Assembly: GCF_017562075.2 (NCBI RefSeq)
Contig: NC_054084.1
Location: 19,528,889 to 19,592,888 of the forward strand
Source: Anopheles merus
Taxonomy: Eukaryota > Arthropoda > Insecta > Diptera > Culicidae
DNA length: 64,000 nt
Reading direction: 5' to 3'
The notes beneath the pieces were generated by a model. The model was not told the origin of the DNA. It did not search any database and saw nothing but the letters and a program-made list of their open reading frames with translations. Below are positions 1 through 15,069 of the stretch, piece by piece. Made by a program: the position numbers and the translations under genes. Within the stretch, counting starts at the first letter, position 1, and each line of letters begins with the position of its first letter.

Positions 1-224
1 AATGGATTCCGATGTATTTCTATGTATGTTGACGCGATTAAAAGGAACTATCGAAGAAATAACACTGGCGTGGGTTTGAGGCAAAACTGCTAAGAAAGCC
101 TCTGGCGATGAACTGGCTGACAGAAAATATTTATTTACTGTGGCATCAGGGCCTACTAGGGGTCAGACACATTTTTAATATATTCTAGCACATCATGGCT
201 ATTATGTAAAATTAAAAAAGCGGT

Positions 225-330
225 ATGACTAGGGACTAGATATGAAGCAATTCAATAAAAACATGTCGAATGTCCGGATTTGAAGCTGTCCGTAATTTGA
301 AGCATAACGGTACATTGAGAACTATCTTAT
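225..330 (+). repeat. Dispersed repeat piece, partner at 51165-51260
   Basis: It shares GCGGTATG, GACTAGATATGAA, GTGTCCGGA and TTTGAAGCTGTCCGTAAT blocks with 51165-51260, about 50 kb away in the same orientation. The family is not recognised. Confidence 0.5.
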
Positions 331-380
331 TCGAGTTACTAAGAATCATAAAATAGATAGACATGGAGGAGTAGCTAAAA

Positions 381-594
381 TGCTTCTTCATCTTTGTCAC
401 AACAACTGTTATCGGCCAAGGCATGCGCCTGTGCCCACTAGTGAAGTGGGCTTGTCTTTCGATGAGTTATTGATTCCCCCCATAGCTGGATAATCAGCCC
501 TACATATGGAGATACGGTCTACTCAGGGCTTGAACCCATAACGGGCATGTTGTTAAGCCGTACGAGTTGAAGACTGCACCACCACACCGACCTC
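381..594 (-). mobile_element. tRNA-derived SINE copy A
   Basis: On the minus strand it starts near GGTGTGGTGGTGCAGTCTTC (A-box-like) and has a B-box-like GGGTTCAAGCCC at 537-526. Next come the family core CATATGTAGGGCTGATTATC and the GACAAGCCCAC..AGTGGGCAC hairpin, and it ends in a GATGAAGAAG tail. Confidence 0.65.
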
Positions 595-2076
595 AAGTGT
601 TTCTTAAAACAGTCAAAATATCAAAATAACATAATTCTAAGCAATTTAATAAATCGTAGAGCGAAATAATTGATCATGTTTATGTTTTGTTCCGTTCCGA
701 GACAACAATTATCGATGTACCAACATATATAGCAATCATATCATTTCGCTTTATTGCCATCAGTTTGCACACCTCCTCTGCACATCGCTCTTCTTCTCAA
801 TCGGCCATCGACATCCGGCCAGCCGTACCCACTGTAGACGTTAATCCAACCGAACGGTTTTAATTCCATCAGCCCATCTTATTAACGGTGGGCAAAATTC
901 AATTTCTCCATCTGCCATCGTCGGTCGGCTGTGCCAAATTGGGTGCGAATGGCTCCGATGACAATAATTGGTGCACGCTTCATCGCTGATGACCGTTAAT
1001 TTCGGCCACGTGCCCCCGACCCAACACCCTACTGGATCAGCATTATCTTGTCTCGTTCGTTGTTTTTGTATCGATATTTCTTCCTATCCGTTGGAAGTTG
1101 TTCCCCTTTGGCCGCAAGCATGCAGCACTGCACACCGTGATTTGTGTTTTCGTTTATCGTCCGGAACTCACCTCAAATCGTAATAAGGCTCTGATGGTGA
1201 AGTGGAACGAATAAAAAAAATGCTCCTGTCCGAACAACAAACCCGGTAGTGGTGGTGGTGCCGGTGGAATGATTTCAGTAATTTGATGTTAATTTTTCAT
1301 CACGGGAAAAATCGTCATTAATACGCAGGATGTTTCAATGCACCGGTGTGGCGCGTGGAAAAAAAAACAAGTGATCCGCCCGGAATCTGCCGGACAATAC
1401 AGTAGCAACGATACAACGCACAAAAAAACCCACCTCACTGGCCAAATAACACTGGCCCCGTGAACTGTGTGCAAAGCCACAGAAGAGGTGAGAGAGAGCA
1501 ACAAAAAAAACGACAGCTCTCCCCGGACGCACAATCTCGGCACCATCGGCCGGTGGGGATCAGTTTCGCGTCCGGTTGGGACGATTGGGAACGACTGAAT
1601 CCCGACCGGACGGATGGACAAAAAATCTCGCCACCAACCCTGCGGCTTAAACTTTCGTCCCCCTTCATTCGTTCAACGGGTTGGTGCGTGCGCGTGGGCT
1701 CGCGGCATTCCGTTCCGTTCGACCGCAACGCCAGGGAAAGGAGTATCGTAATGGAAAAGATAAAAATTGTGAAAAATTAATTTCCTATTTGCATGAATAA
1801 ATAATGAAATTAATTATAATTCATATAACTTGCTTTGCGTGCGGTGCTTCGCGGGATTAAAGTCCAACCCAGGGGGGAGGGGGGTAGGAGCGCTTTCAAT
1901 CTGTGGGCTCGTGGGAATGACGGTTCGAATTGGCTGATGGGTTGTTGTTCGTTGTACGTTTTCGCAATGCGAGTTCTTTGCGTATTTGTAAATTGAAGCA
2001 AATTTAAAATTGATTTTCTTTAAAAATCAAAACCAATTGTGGCTCTCATTTATTTATTTTCTTCATTTCCTTACAG

Positions 2077-2168
2077 ACACCAGCTATTCTTACCATCCAG
2101 CCATACACGACGAAAGCTTCGTCCGGCGAAAACAACGGCGCAATCGGACAACTTTCACACTTCAACAG
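2077..2168 (+). CDS. Drgx: Drgx exon: start of homeodomain
   Basis: A TTCCTTACAG acceptor precedes the exon and GTATAA follows it. It begins with two bases of a codon split with an upstream exon and ends phase 0 after LQQ. It encodes a Tyr/His-containing N-terminal stretch, then RRKQRRNRTTFTLQQ, which covers homeodomain positions 1-12. Confidence 0.93.
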
Positions 2169-5100
2169 GTATAATTTTTGAGATTTGTTCTTGGTCATGT
2201 GAATATTGAAGATTTGTATTATGATTCTATTTTTACACTCTGTTTAACAGTTAGAAGAGCTCGAGACAGCATTCGCTCAAACTCACTACCCGGATGTGTT
2301 CACGCGGGAGGATCTGGCCATGAAGATCAACCTCACCGAGGCGAGAGTGCAGGTACAGTTGTATTGCATTACTTTTTAGGACAAAACATGACAAACAAAC
2401 AAGCATTGACGTTCCTTTGTGAAGTATTCTTGGTTGTATATCTTATTTGTGACTTATTTGCACTGACGGGTACCAGTGCTATGTGATGAAAGCCTATCAA
2501 TGCTATAAAAGGTTTTTTAGCCGAAAAGAAAAAATCAAGTGACAAAAAGAGGTGAAATGCACATTCCTCTCTGGAAAGTCCAAAATAACCCACTAGCTAC
2601 TAAATTTAATAAATTTATTAAAATACGTCCACGTGGTCCGTCGTCAGTACATACGTCGTCAATAATTACCTTTGTGAGGATTCTGTCAGCACAGTCATTT
2701 CGATAAGATAGACACAACATTGCAATTGTAAGATTCAAACATGGCCGCTTGTGTGGTTTTGTAGGGAAATCTGCTTTATTAATGACAAATGGTAGAAACA
2801 ACTACAAAAAGCCATCGAATTTCAGTCAAAGTTTAGAGTAGTGATCGGGCGGGTCGAGCCGAACCTACCGGGTAGGAGGCATCCCTAAACGACCCGGAGT
2901 CGTTCGGATCAACCCGAAAGATACAAGTAGGTTCAGTAGGTGCAACGAGTCCGGTAGGTGCGAAAAAGCATAACCGACTCCGACCCATTGGCGCAGCGAG
3001 TTCGGGTCAAGTATTGAACCTACCTTGACCCGACCCGAATCGAACTCGCTGCACCAACGGGTCGGAGTTGGTGAAAGAAGCGACTCCGGATCGGGTCGTC
3101 AAAAGAATCACATGACCAACCACTAGTTAACAGCGACCATGCAATAGCTCAACAAACGTTTAAGAAAAATTAGCAATAATGCAAAATTAAGAAGGGTTTT
3201 ACAGGCATTACTCGATAAAGATCCTGCACACAACCATTAAAGGCTTCCGCAGAGACTTGAAGTATCTCAGCAATCATTATTCATCGATTAATTATTGAGT
3301 TCACTGTCAACTGAGGCTCCAAGACGAGTTAACGCTGTTTGATTAACTTTTGGGGAACTGCTTCTACGTCATATTTACTAAAAGTACTAAGAAACGGTAA
3401 TATTTGAAGGTTAACAGCTTTTTTTTTGAAAGACTAGGTGATAAAAGCTTTTTAAACCCAAATCCACCCATATGAGCAGGGATTTACCATTATGATACTC
3501 CAGTGTTGTCTTGGATATGTGATCATCTTTACCTCTGTTCTGATGAATTTTACTGCATTGTCGTAAGGTCCTTTTGAGTGTGAATTACTTATGAGTATCC
3601 CAAAAATACTGCATCAATTTTCGTAATGGGACCTCCCTTTTGCACATTTGTTGTATCGAGATTAGCCCGATTTTCACTGCAGTTTCTCCACTAGTATCAC
3701 AAACATACTCAGTTATCTGTCCTTATGGATGGATTACTATGCACTTTGAAAGCTAATCTAAGTAAAAGCCTGCAAGAACTATAGGCCCATCATCCTTTTC
3801 ATAGTTTTCTCAGCGTTTCACGAAAAAAACACACTTTTCTCCGCTGACCTCCCCAGAAAGAAAGAAAAGCCCAAAAACCACCACCTAAATGCAATTGCCA
3901 AACTTTGTTAGCTTTCTTTCTTACCTCACTTGCGCATCTCAAACCCATACAAACAGGCAGACACACCAACTCCGCAACATCGCTATTAGGTTCTGTTTTT
4001 TTTCTTCTCCTTCTTAATCTACTCTACTTCATGCGATTTGATGCAAGAAGACAGGAACTAAAATACAAACCCACGCACACACACACACACACAAAAACCG
4101 ACGAAAGCGAATGAAATTACCTCAAATTTGTGGCAGCTTGTTTGGTTAAGTAGAGCTCCTCTGAACCTTTTTTTTCTCCCTGTGGTTCTTCCATACATAC
4201 ACATGCATACACACTATCATCATTTACTGTTTGGGTTCACCCCTAACCCCAACCCTGGATGCTGGAGCGCAGCGATGATACTGACGAGAAAGGAAGTTGT
4301 GCAATGCCGCAGCAGCCGTGCATACGTTAGCACTACATCTCCCTCTGCGCGTCCAGGAACGGAGGCCAAAAGGGAGATCTTTCCCAGTGTCTCGTAATTC
4401 ACTTTGCTCTGCTCCTTGACGGTTCATAGTCGTTGACAGGTCGCTGGGAAATGCGGGGGAAAATGCGCTTCCCGCACGGAGTTTGCATCGGAATTTCCGG
4501 CCAGCCAGTCGACATTCATCTGCCTTGGCACTTTTGTCTAACGGAGGGAGCGCAGGGAAAAGTCGAAAGAAAAGCGCCACGGTAGCAGTTGGAGGTGCAA
4601 AACTACGTTAAACCCAACCTGGGAGGGTCTTGTTGCATGGTTTTGGGGAAGATAAAAACCCCCCACACACGTGCACCCATGGGTCTGTGTGTGTGTGCCG
4701 GTCGCCCGGTGGTTCGTTATGAAAGTCTGGTTTCAGACAGTGGGAAAGACACATGCTCTACGAATATGTGAATATGGTACTTTCCACCGTAGGGAGGTGT
4801 TTTTTTTGGAGTATGCGGTTCGCTGTACGCTGTTTCGACTTCACCGTGTCCTTCTGGTACGGATTTTGATGACAGCGCCCGTACTTTATTCTCATTCACG
4901 GTGCTACAGAAGCTTGTTGGCATTGGGCGAGAAGCGTAATGCGGGAACGGGCCACGGACTTAACAGCAGTAGCAGCAGCATTAGAAACAACGTACGCTGA
5001 GTTACGTCTGTGGTGTGGAACACCTAAGGCTACACCTTTCCCCGTTTGCCCAATACTCCAACCACTGACAGGATACTCCCCCCAGGGGGATGATTCCAAG

Positions 5101-8100
5101 GTGGCTAGTCGCTGGACGATTCGGTAAAATTTAATATTGCCTCGTAAATCCCATAATCCGATAATGTGATGTCGATGCTGCTGCTGCATAAGGTTAGTTT
5201 CGTAGCCGGGGTCGTTTGTTGGACCCAACTTCTCTACCGAGCTCTGCGGTTCTTTCCCAAGCGCACCCATTGGACGGGCAAAACACAACGTGCTGGGCAG
5301 ATGGGTGAACCATGCGAAACCTAAACCAAATTACTTCCCGCTGCTGGCAACCGTTGGAGTTGTTTTTTGCGTGTGTGTGAGTGTTTCGCTTCCTATCTCC
5401 TTTCTTGGTTTGCCCCCGTTGTGTTTGGCCGCTGGGGTCAGTTGGTTGTCCTCGGTGTGGGAGATTAAAGTTTAGCACACATACACACTCATACACGAGG
5501 TCAACACGATTAGTGCACACTCCAGGATTGTGTGGTTCGGTGTGTGTACGGGTAGTGTCCGCTTTTACCGCATTAACGAGTAGAAAATCGGAATTAGTGG
5601 GAATAAAGCAGTACACGTGTTGGAATATACAATGGGATTGCTAAGGGAAAGCTTTGCGCAGTGAAAAATTAGCTTTTAAATGCGATGTTTAACCAATTTT
5701 TCTTTAAATTGTGGTACGGTTTTATCAAAGTGAATAATTACTATTTATAATTGAAACTAATTTGTTAGCTAATACACAAATTTTTTTTCTAATAACTCTC
5801 AAAATATGGCACTTTTTTGGAGCACTTCCTTTTACACTGATATCATGATTCATAACTCTCTTTAACGATTGCTCGGGAGCAATTAATCACGTTGAGACAT
5901 CGTACAAAAATATAAGTAAATTAGTTAGATCTTGAACACATTTAACAAGCTAAATGAACATGGCCTTCAATGTTATTTTAATATAACCAGTTAAATAAGC
6001 TGAATAATGCAACAAGATGAAACAATAGAAACATAAACAAAAATTATATTAAACAAGATAAACAATGGATAACTCAAAACATAAGATGAAAAATGGAAAA
6101 TACATAAGCTAACATAAGGAAAAACCATATTCTTAACAAAAACATAAGAGTATAATAATAACAGAAGCTAAAAACATAATAGTAAACAAAACATAAAAAA
6201 ACATAGAAAAAACATAGAATCAAAAAATAAAAACAAAAAGTAAAAACATAAAATAAAATTCAAAATGTTAAAGAAAACTAAACTATTTAACAACTACGTC
6301 AAATTTGGTTAGATTACATAAGCTTGGGACTTTTGCTGAAAAATTTATTTGAAAAAAAAAACACATTTTTATGAAAACATTCCCTGGAAATCCAAGAAAC
6401 ATCATCCTTTTTAATATTTAAACAACCAAACATAGCACTTGCAGCGGCAAAAAAATAGCACGAAATTTATTCATCCCTTTTTCGCAACTCAATCAAAGTG
6501 CTGAGAGAGCGCGTGTGTGTGTGCGCTGACAAAATTGTACAGCCGAGGATTTTGAATTTTTAATCATACCGAAAGGGTCAAACGAAGTGAGTGTGTTTCT
6601 TCTGTCCCCCCTTTTGACGGACTGTTCCGGTTGACAGCGAGCGAGCGACGAGCCTCCCAAAAACTTAACACCTTTGCCGCTGTTGTTGTTGAAGAGCAAA
6701 ACAAGGAAAACCCTTTTCTCCTAGCTTCACAGCCTACTTCTTACACGAAATCACTCTCCAACCGAGAGTACAGTGGACGTACCACTCAAGGAAGGCTCGA
6801 GATGGACGACGCCCGCTTTTCCTTACCAGGGAGAAACCCCGGGTGAAAAATGGGTGCATTTTCATTTACAATTCATTTACGCTACCATGAGTGAGTTTTC
6901 GCTTTTGCTGTTTATTTAATTTTCCACCGTACGTGGCACTGGGGTCTCTTTCTTTTTTCGCCTTCTGTCTCTTTCTCCCCTTCGCTTGCTTTGCTTTGTT
7001 CGTTTGAATGCATTTTGTACATTTGAACCCCTTTGTTCTTGCAAGATGGACACGAGATGTGTGTTCTTTCCTTCTTTCAAAGCCCTTTCCATTTGTTTTT
7101 TTTTTTTGCATCCCACCATTTATCCCTTTCTGCCTTTGTAGTTCTCGGTTGACAAGCAGAAAAAATAGGGGGACTTCTTCGTACCTTGGTTTCGGTACCG
7201 TTTGTTGAGCAGCAAGCACAGAAAGCACTTAAAATATCACTCTTCACGAGGGAAAAGTACTCATGCTCAAGAAGCTTGAGCCGAAACCTCCCGCAACCCC
7301 ACCTTCACGCGGGCACACTCTTTTGCGAAAAGTTCACTTCATTTTCTGATTTGCACTTCAGCCCCAGACGGTGGAGAGTGTGTTGCCCGGGTGGAGGAGG
7401 CCTTCGCCGGGGGCCTTCTCGCTGATGAGAAGTAAACTTTGTGTAAATATAATTAAGCAACAATTGAAGAAACAATGGCGGCAATGCTTGGCTCGCGCTA
7501 ATAGACCTCCGAGGCACCGAGACAAACCGAGCCCCGGCGTTGACAGTGTGCGAACGCGCGCCCGCTCGCCTGCTCGCCTGCAGAAATAGCGCTGAAGTAA
7601 TTAAAGCTTGAGGTAAACATCAATCTGGAGTTTCTGTCGCTGCTGTTGTTGCTGGTGGCAAATAGGGGAAGAGGTTTCAGCTTTTTTCTTCTGCTGCAAC
7701 ACGCCTTATGTGTAGGTGTGTACAGTGTTATATGATTACTAATCTTAAATTAATCAGCCCACTGCCGGTGTTGAACCAGTGCGGAAGCGGGTTCCACTTT
7801 CACGGTTCAACTACTTTTGCAGAATGTTGCTAATGATGGAAATAATGGAGAGCGAGATTTGGCGTGCTTTGGTGGGTTTGATTTGGCAAATAAAGGGCGG
7901 GGGTGAGCTTTGTTTGGGGAAGGTGTTGAGATTGGTTTTTCATATAATTGGAAAATATGAAATGATTATTATCATATTATTATCAAAAGATTTTTATGCA
8001 TTATTTTTAGTCATTCAATAGAAACGTTGTAAAAATGGGTTTTTACTTTACAAACGTTAGAAATTATGACTTAAATTACAGTTGTTGTTCTGCAATTATA

Positions 8101-11100
8101 TTCTGTTTTACTTCGTCTAAAATTGGATGATATGGTATATAACGATTTTTTTTGTTATTATTACACGTATATTTTATTATTATTATCTTTGTTAATTTTC
8201 TAATACGGTCCTTCGAACCGGATAGCTCGCATGGTTTATAAGAATCTCATATTGGAATTCAAATTTGAATTAGAATTCATGTGGATAACCTATTGGATTT
8301 TGGTTTATTTTACTTTTAAATTGTGTTTGGATCTTTTTGTGCTCTATTTTTCTCTCTTTCTCTCTCTTTCTTTCTTTCTTTATCTCTTTATCTTTGTATT
8401 TCTTTATCGCTATCCTATCCTATCCTTCTCTTTTTATCTCACTCTCTTTGTTTATCTCACGCTATCTTTATTTTTATCTTATTTATCTTATTTTTAGTTT
8501 TATTTTTATTTTTAGTAATATTCAGTTAGTCAAAATCTTAAAGATTTTATACTCTATTTTCAAATCCTTAAAAATATTTTTATTGTAAATTGTCAAACCA
8601 AAAAAGTTTTAAAAATGTAATAATCTAATTTTACTAGTTTTATGATGATTCGATCGCTGCGGTTTGATAATTTAATCAAAAAATTTTAACAGCAAAGTTG
8701 ATATCAAAGAATTCTATATAATCAAAAGTAAATGATTGTATTTTTCTAACAACTTCAATTTCTTAGTACCGCTTGATTTGCTACATTTATTTTATTTTCA
8801 TTTTTCTGTTAAAAAGCATAAAAAACATAAAAAAAATAGAAGATACGTCCTTTCTCCCCCATTTCCCCAATTTTCCCGCCAGCCAGACAAATACATCTGG
8901 AACCCTCCGGAGATTTCCACTTACGCCGGTGTCAAGTTACAAATTGTGCGCCGAGAATTAGTTTCGGTGTTCGGGTGAGAATGGACGGGAGCAAAAAACA
9001 AGAAAAAAAGAAAGCCACAGCAAACCAACCACTCTTGGGCGCTGCTTTAAAGCTACCAACCACCGTGTAGGCACGTGTCCGAACATTGTCGCAATCCTAA
9101 TTCAATTACCTTACCTCTTCGAAGCGATTGTAAAGAAGAGAACCGGTTTTGGGTTCTAAAGAAGCTGCTGAGCAAACCGGCACACTTGACGTGAAAACGG
9201 TCACACAATTTATGACGGGTTATTATTATCATTATTGGGAGTATCGGTGTCTCGAAGACAACAAAAAAAGAAGGAAAGGATCCAATTTCAAAGCTGGTGG
9301 GAAAAAATGACAAGTTGAAGTCTACGGGACGAGTGTCGTTTGAAGAAGAAATGCGTAAAAATTGGCACGAAAGAAGGAAAAAAAACAATGTTTGCAAATT
9401 TGATATAAATGGCATTTTGACTTGAAATTGGAGACGAACGGAAGGTAAGAAATTTTTATTTGACAGACACACGATTTATTGAATAATGTGGCATCAGGTG
9501 ACAGCGTGTGGCCATCCGACGCGTGAGCCTGAGGGGTTTCTTTTCCAACCAAATTGACAGTTGGTCTGATTGGATGGGTTCTGCAATGATAGGAAGATGT
9601 TAAAATTTATTTTATTTTTTCAATTATAGCTAATGGTTTATCTTTAATTCTCAATTATTGAAAAAAAAACATTTAAATACCAATCCAACCACAATTTGCA
9701 CCAATCACCTTCACTCCACAAGCATCTATTTGCCACCAGCGGGATATCAATAACGGTCTTAACACAGACACACCTTCCCTTCAGTGCCCAAAATTATCAT
9801 CTCGTTAGCAACAAACTGTGACAAAAATTGGCAAATTGTTCCTCCCTTATGAAAACTCCCATCCCCTCCCCGCCCCAAAACCAGTTCATTCGGAACAATT
9901 GAATTATCATCTGCAGCATCTTCGCCCTGTTTGCTTTAAATGCAAGTTATAGCTCCAAGAACATCTTGCTTTTCTCTCGATTTACTTGCTTAGAATGTTC
10001 CTCACAAAACCCGGAGACACGCAAGCACTTCGCTCGAGGATAATTATTATGTATTACTCGATTATTATTTTCATTAGCCCCTCTCGGTGTTGGGATTCAT
10101 CTGTACCGCTGTGTAGTTCCGCGGGGAAAGGAACCATAAGATAAGGGGGAAACATGTACAAAAGTCCTTCCAGCAGGACGACACCAACGACCAAGGGCCC
10201 GAAACCGGCCGTGTTGGCTCTTGATTGCTGATTGTAAGTAATAATAGTTATTATTTTCGATTAAGCCCTGTAATGCCCCGAAACTGTCGACACCCGACAA
10301 ATTGGCCCGAGCTCTTTGCTGGCGGTGCAGGAACACTCGCCCAATGCTGTGTGCTGTCGGGTGCTATCCTTGCGCGCGCGTCCGCGGACAATAGGATTAT
10401 CGTTTTGATGATTCCGGATGTCGACATTCACCCTCTTTTTGGTTGGTACAAGCACTCGATTCGCGGTCACTGGTGGTCGATTAGCCCGAAGGGGAGTTGG
10501 TGAAAGGGTTTGAAAGAAAAAAACGGGTAACATGTGCACCATGTGTGATGTCATGATCCAGGCATCCCTGGCGGGTTTGGCGGGCTGTACGGGCTAAACA
10601 GGTTGAGAGCATTACTTAGTGCGCGGTCTTGCCGGTCACGCCGAGGAGTTGGGGGACGAAACAAAAGGGGTTCAAATCCACATAATCTGTTTATGCACCT
10701 ATTACAGTTTGGTGCTTCCGTAAGCACCACGTGCTACTGCGAAAGATGCTTACAAGCGAGCACAAACCCTTTAGGGCAAGAGAATAGTTTCATTTTTGTG
10801 TGTGTGTTGCTTCTGGGTGTTACCATGCTATTTAGCTTGCCTGTTTGCTGCTTGCTTCGCGTTTTAAATCCTTCCCCCTTTGCGTCGTCTGTCGGCGGTG
10901 TCGGCTGTGGCCAAGGGTTAATGGGGGATGATGGTAGTTGTTCCTTTTTTTTTTGGTGGCAGTCAACCGTTTCGATTTGCATTGATGGGTTTTTGGTTGG
11001 TATTGTGGTTTCCGGCGAAAATATGTTACGTTAAGCTGACGCGTATTTATGATATGGGGGGAAAATGAGGTGCATGGGTGTAATTGATCTGATTCGGGAA

Positions 11101-12686
11101 AGTTTTTGTACATTTTGTGTGAAAAATAAGGTCTTTTAGAAATAGTATGATACTACGGGGGTGTCTCAAAGAAGATCATTACCTAGCATGTTTTTGAGAT
11201 TAATGAAAATAAGTTAGGATGAAATTGAAACAAAAATGCAGGCCAAATGTAGAAATCAATAATCATTACTGTAAAGGTGTTATAATAAAAAAGGACTAAG
11301 GGAATAAGTTGGAATGTAAGCATTAAAGCACTATAGTAAAGCTTGACAAAAATACTTAAATTTCAATTTAACTGCAACACGAGACAACAATTTCAGTCAA
11401 TCGAGGTATTACCACCGACAAACCGACGTGACACTTCGAACAAAATGGGCTTCAAAAGTTGTCTCCTTATTTCAAATGAAAATACGTTAAACACTAGCGC
11501 CATCTCTATAATGATTCGCTTACTACACTTACACAGAGAAGAAACTGCTAAACCCCCTTTTTGTTTTTCTTCGCAAATTCCAATGCGTATTGTTTTATGT
11601 ACTTCTCACATCTTTTGCATTGATTTGAAAACTTATAAAATGTTTTTCCTGGGTGTTTTGTCCAATAATTCTCACAAAATCTTGCCTCACACTTCCTTCG
11701 CCATTTGTATTTAGAAAAGTTGTTTACATCGAAGCAGCAGTGAACAGAGCTTACTTTGACAGAAGTGATCGCCTCATTGGTAAATGACAGTACTTTCGTG
11801 TGGGACACTTTTGCAACGCCAGTGTCACGTCGGTTTGTCGGTGGTATTACGATTTCAACTAGATTTTGTTTGATATTTGACGGTTATATGTGACAAACAC
11901 AACATTTACCTCGTATAATAATTTCTGATCTAGAAGCGTAAAATACTGTTTAAATCCGTGTTTTACAATGTACTTGATTTCCATGCCAACAAACAAAACA
12001 AAAAACTATTTTGCGATGCATGATTCAAAGTACGCAACTGTCAAAATCTGATTTGAAGTATCACAACTGTCAAAATAGGTATAATTTGTACAACCTGTTT
12101 GTTGAATATTTCCTCTGACAAGGGTGGAAAGTCTAAGTTTGTACCGTAATTCGTTAAACTCCCTAATTAATTAGGGTTTCGGCTTATTTTTAATTGTTTT
12201 TATTTTTTTTAAATATGTAAACTATTTCTCATATATTTAAGAATTTATTTCACGATTTAAAGATCGCTACCCAAAATTGGTTGAGTTATGAAGTATGAAA
12301 CTTGTTGCAACGATACATATAAATCCTGAATTAGAAATTCGGAAAAAAAATAATTTAAAAAACCCGTTGAGAAACAACGTTTAAACTATGGCCAATTTTT
12401 TTTGAAATTGTTTCTCGTGCTTGATTCATGTTGTTAAGCTCAAAATGTAGGTTATATTTCTTTAATAAAATTTAAATATATGCATACCATTATCAAATAT
12501 GTACAAGAATGGTAATTTAATGCAATTTACAGTTTAGACTCTTATGCAAACACAATTCTATGCATCTTTGCAAATGCTTGTGTAAACAATTTTCCTTGCT
12601 TTCTTCCCATGTAGTTTCAGTATATACAATTCCCTTACAGTAATAGTTTCAATCCAATTTTATTCCTAATGCAAACTTAAACATCT

Positions 12687-12762
<76 letters not shown>

Positions 12763-15018
12763 AAAAAACTCCTTCAACACATCCCACAACAGCACACTCA
12801 AAGTGTACCGAACCGAAACGAAACCCTTATTCCAAAAAACCCCGTGTAACGATAGGGTGAAAACCACCAAACGCAAGCAAAAGTGTACAATCCTGGCCTG
12901 AAGAATTAGTTGGATCAAGTGCATTATTATGCCCTTTGATCCTTACCTCGCTGTTCGGTTTCGATCCTTTCTTCCCCGTAGCCCCGTTTTCAAAAAAACC
13001 CGGGAAAAACTACCTCATCACCCGGTAGGATTACCGGCTCGTTAGGGAACCTCGTTGATGGGTGATTGAATTAGACACTATTTATTATCGTTTGTCGATG
13101 GGATATCATTGTGCACGTGGAGCAGTGGGGGAGTTTCTCTATCTCCATCGAAAGGCACGTTACAAAAAGTGAGCATAAAAATCCACAAAAATCCACTTCA
13201 ACTAAATTCCGCCATAAAAAAAAACCAGACGATGGATATTGGAAATGGTGCAAAAAAAAAAACAGGGGAGCAAACAAAAGGGCCCAAAACTCACATTCCC
13301 ACATTCACATTGCACCAAAAAAGGGACGCTCAAAATCCACTTCACAAATTGTTATTGATGATTCCGGATAAGTTAAACGAATCCTCCTCAACCTTTCCCC
13401 AAATATATCCCCCGGGTTTGATTATCGTGAAGGCTTGGCGGCTTGATAACGAAACCAATCCACCCTCGGTGGGTGATTCTGCCCGTCGCTATTCGCGAAG
13501 CTTCGCGTTCTTCCTGCGCGACGCTAATCCGGGGGCGGATGATGAGCTAGGATTCATTTTTCATGGCCGAAAATAATGCGAAATTAAGTTGCTTGCGCGC
13601 GGAAAGGAAAACTGTAATGTCTGTTTTGGTGGACGAGAAGACCCGCTCGAAACACGGTTGATCGAATTTTTCGTTATGCTAATTCCATCCCCACCACCAC
13701 CACCACCACCACGCCAACGGCCTCGTGACGCGATGGCTGGAAATTGAAATTTCCACCAACAGCGGTGGTGGGTCCATTCGGAACCGTTACCTACAATTAA
13801 TGTTGCAACAATAAATTTGCTGTGCGGAAACACAATTAACTGTGCTGGGTGGAAGATGTGCTGAACCGCACCGCCATTGAGAAATTGAATTCTTAATTAT
13901 AATTTCGCCAAAGTTTCGCAAACAGATTCGCGTCGATTGGTGGGGCGAGGAGCTGGTGCGGAGGAGCGCCGCGTGGCAGAGGATTTCGTAATGAAATCGT
14001 TCTTCGCTTTCGGCGAGCGGAATAATGGTATCTTCTTGGCAACTGAATTTATTCTTACTCCTCTTTCTCTCTCTCTCTCCCATGCCACTGTAGAGCGTGG
14101 GTATAAGTGTGGTGAAATTTGGCTCTCTTGGCTTTTCCACTCAACCTTGCTCGGGCTCGGAAAAGCTTTCCAAACGATGATGATGATGCTGCTGATGGCG
14201 GTACTGAGTTGGATACATTTTCCTCCCGAAACCAACTCCTGACTGACTTTGTACACGTGTGTACACCCATGTCTGTGTGTGTCTGTCTGTTTAATAGAAG
14301 GTACGGGATGGGCAAGGAAAATTCCTAACTATATTAATCCTATCTCTTCTCCTTGCTGGATGGGAATGGGAAATTATTATCATTGCACAAAATTAGGATC
14401 CCTCCGAGGGATTGTGGCAATGTGATTCATTTGAATGATTTCATACAGCAGTTTGGGCATACATGGATGGAGGGGGGGGGGGCATACATTTGAAACTTCC
14501 CGGCTGTGTTTTGTAATTGAGTTCCAAAACCCGGTGGTAAAATTACTGCCAGCGTTAGCCAGTAGTTAGGATACTATTCCCCAACGAAAAGGTGTTCAAA
14601 GTGAAAGTTGCTGCAAAAAAAGAGTTCTACAACAGTTGTAAATACGAATATAAGTAAATGTGAGACAACATTTAAGCGTTAAGTGGCCAGAGTGTCAGGA
14701 GTCTGTGATGAAAAATGCATTTGAAAAAGGCTCAAAATGATGGGATATTATTAAAATACATTTTTCTAAATTAAGTATTAATATGGTTATGATTATTATG
14801 AAATATGTTTTTTTTTTCAACAAAAGAGTGCATTTGTAGTTAAAACTGATTTCAATTATAAATGGCATAAACTCTGTTACATTAATACTTTAAAATTTTC
14901 AATTGCTTTAACACAATATTATGCTTTTGAAACAAGCCATGCCATATCCACAAGATGTCTTTCATTGAATTAAAAATAATTGACAAATTTACCTTACTAT
15001 ACTTCGTTTTTATCTCTT

Positions 15019-15069
<51 letters not shown>

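Larger units (their letters stand above)
1..2076. other. Upstream intron or 5' flank of Drgx, no exon recognised
   Basis: It holds a minus-strand SINE copy (about 381-594) and a dispersed repeat piece near 225-330. There is an AT-rich block with an octamer-like ATTTGCAT at 1787-1794 and TAATTA-type sites just before the homeobox exon. No exon with a plausible Drgx start was found, although the first visible exon requires an upstream one. Confidence 0.6.

Noticed and set aside
1..2076. Search for the Drgx start exon
   Set aside because: No ATG with a following donor in the right phase and a vertebrate-like N terminus was found; the exon is assumed to lie upstream.
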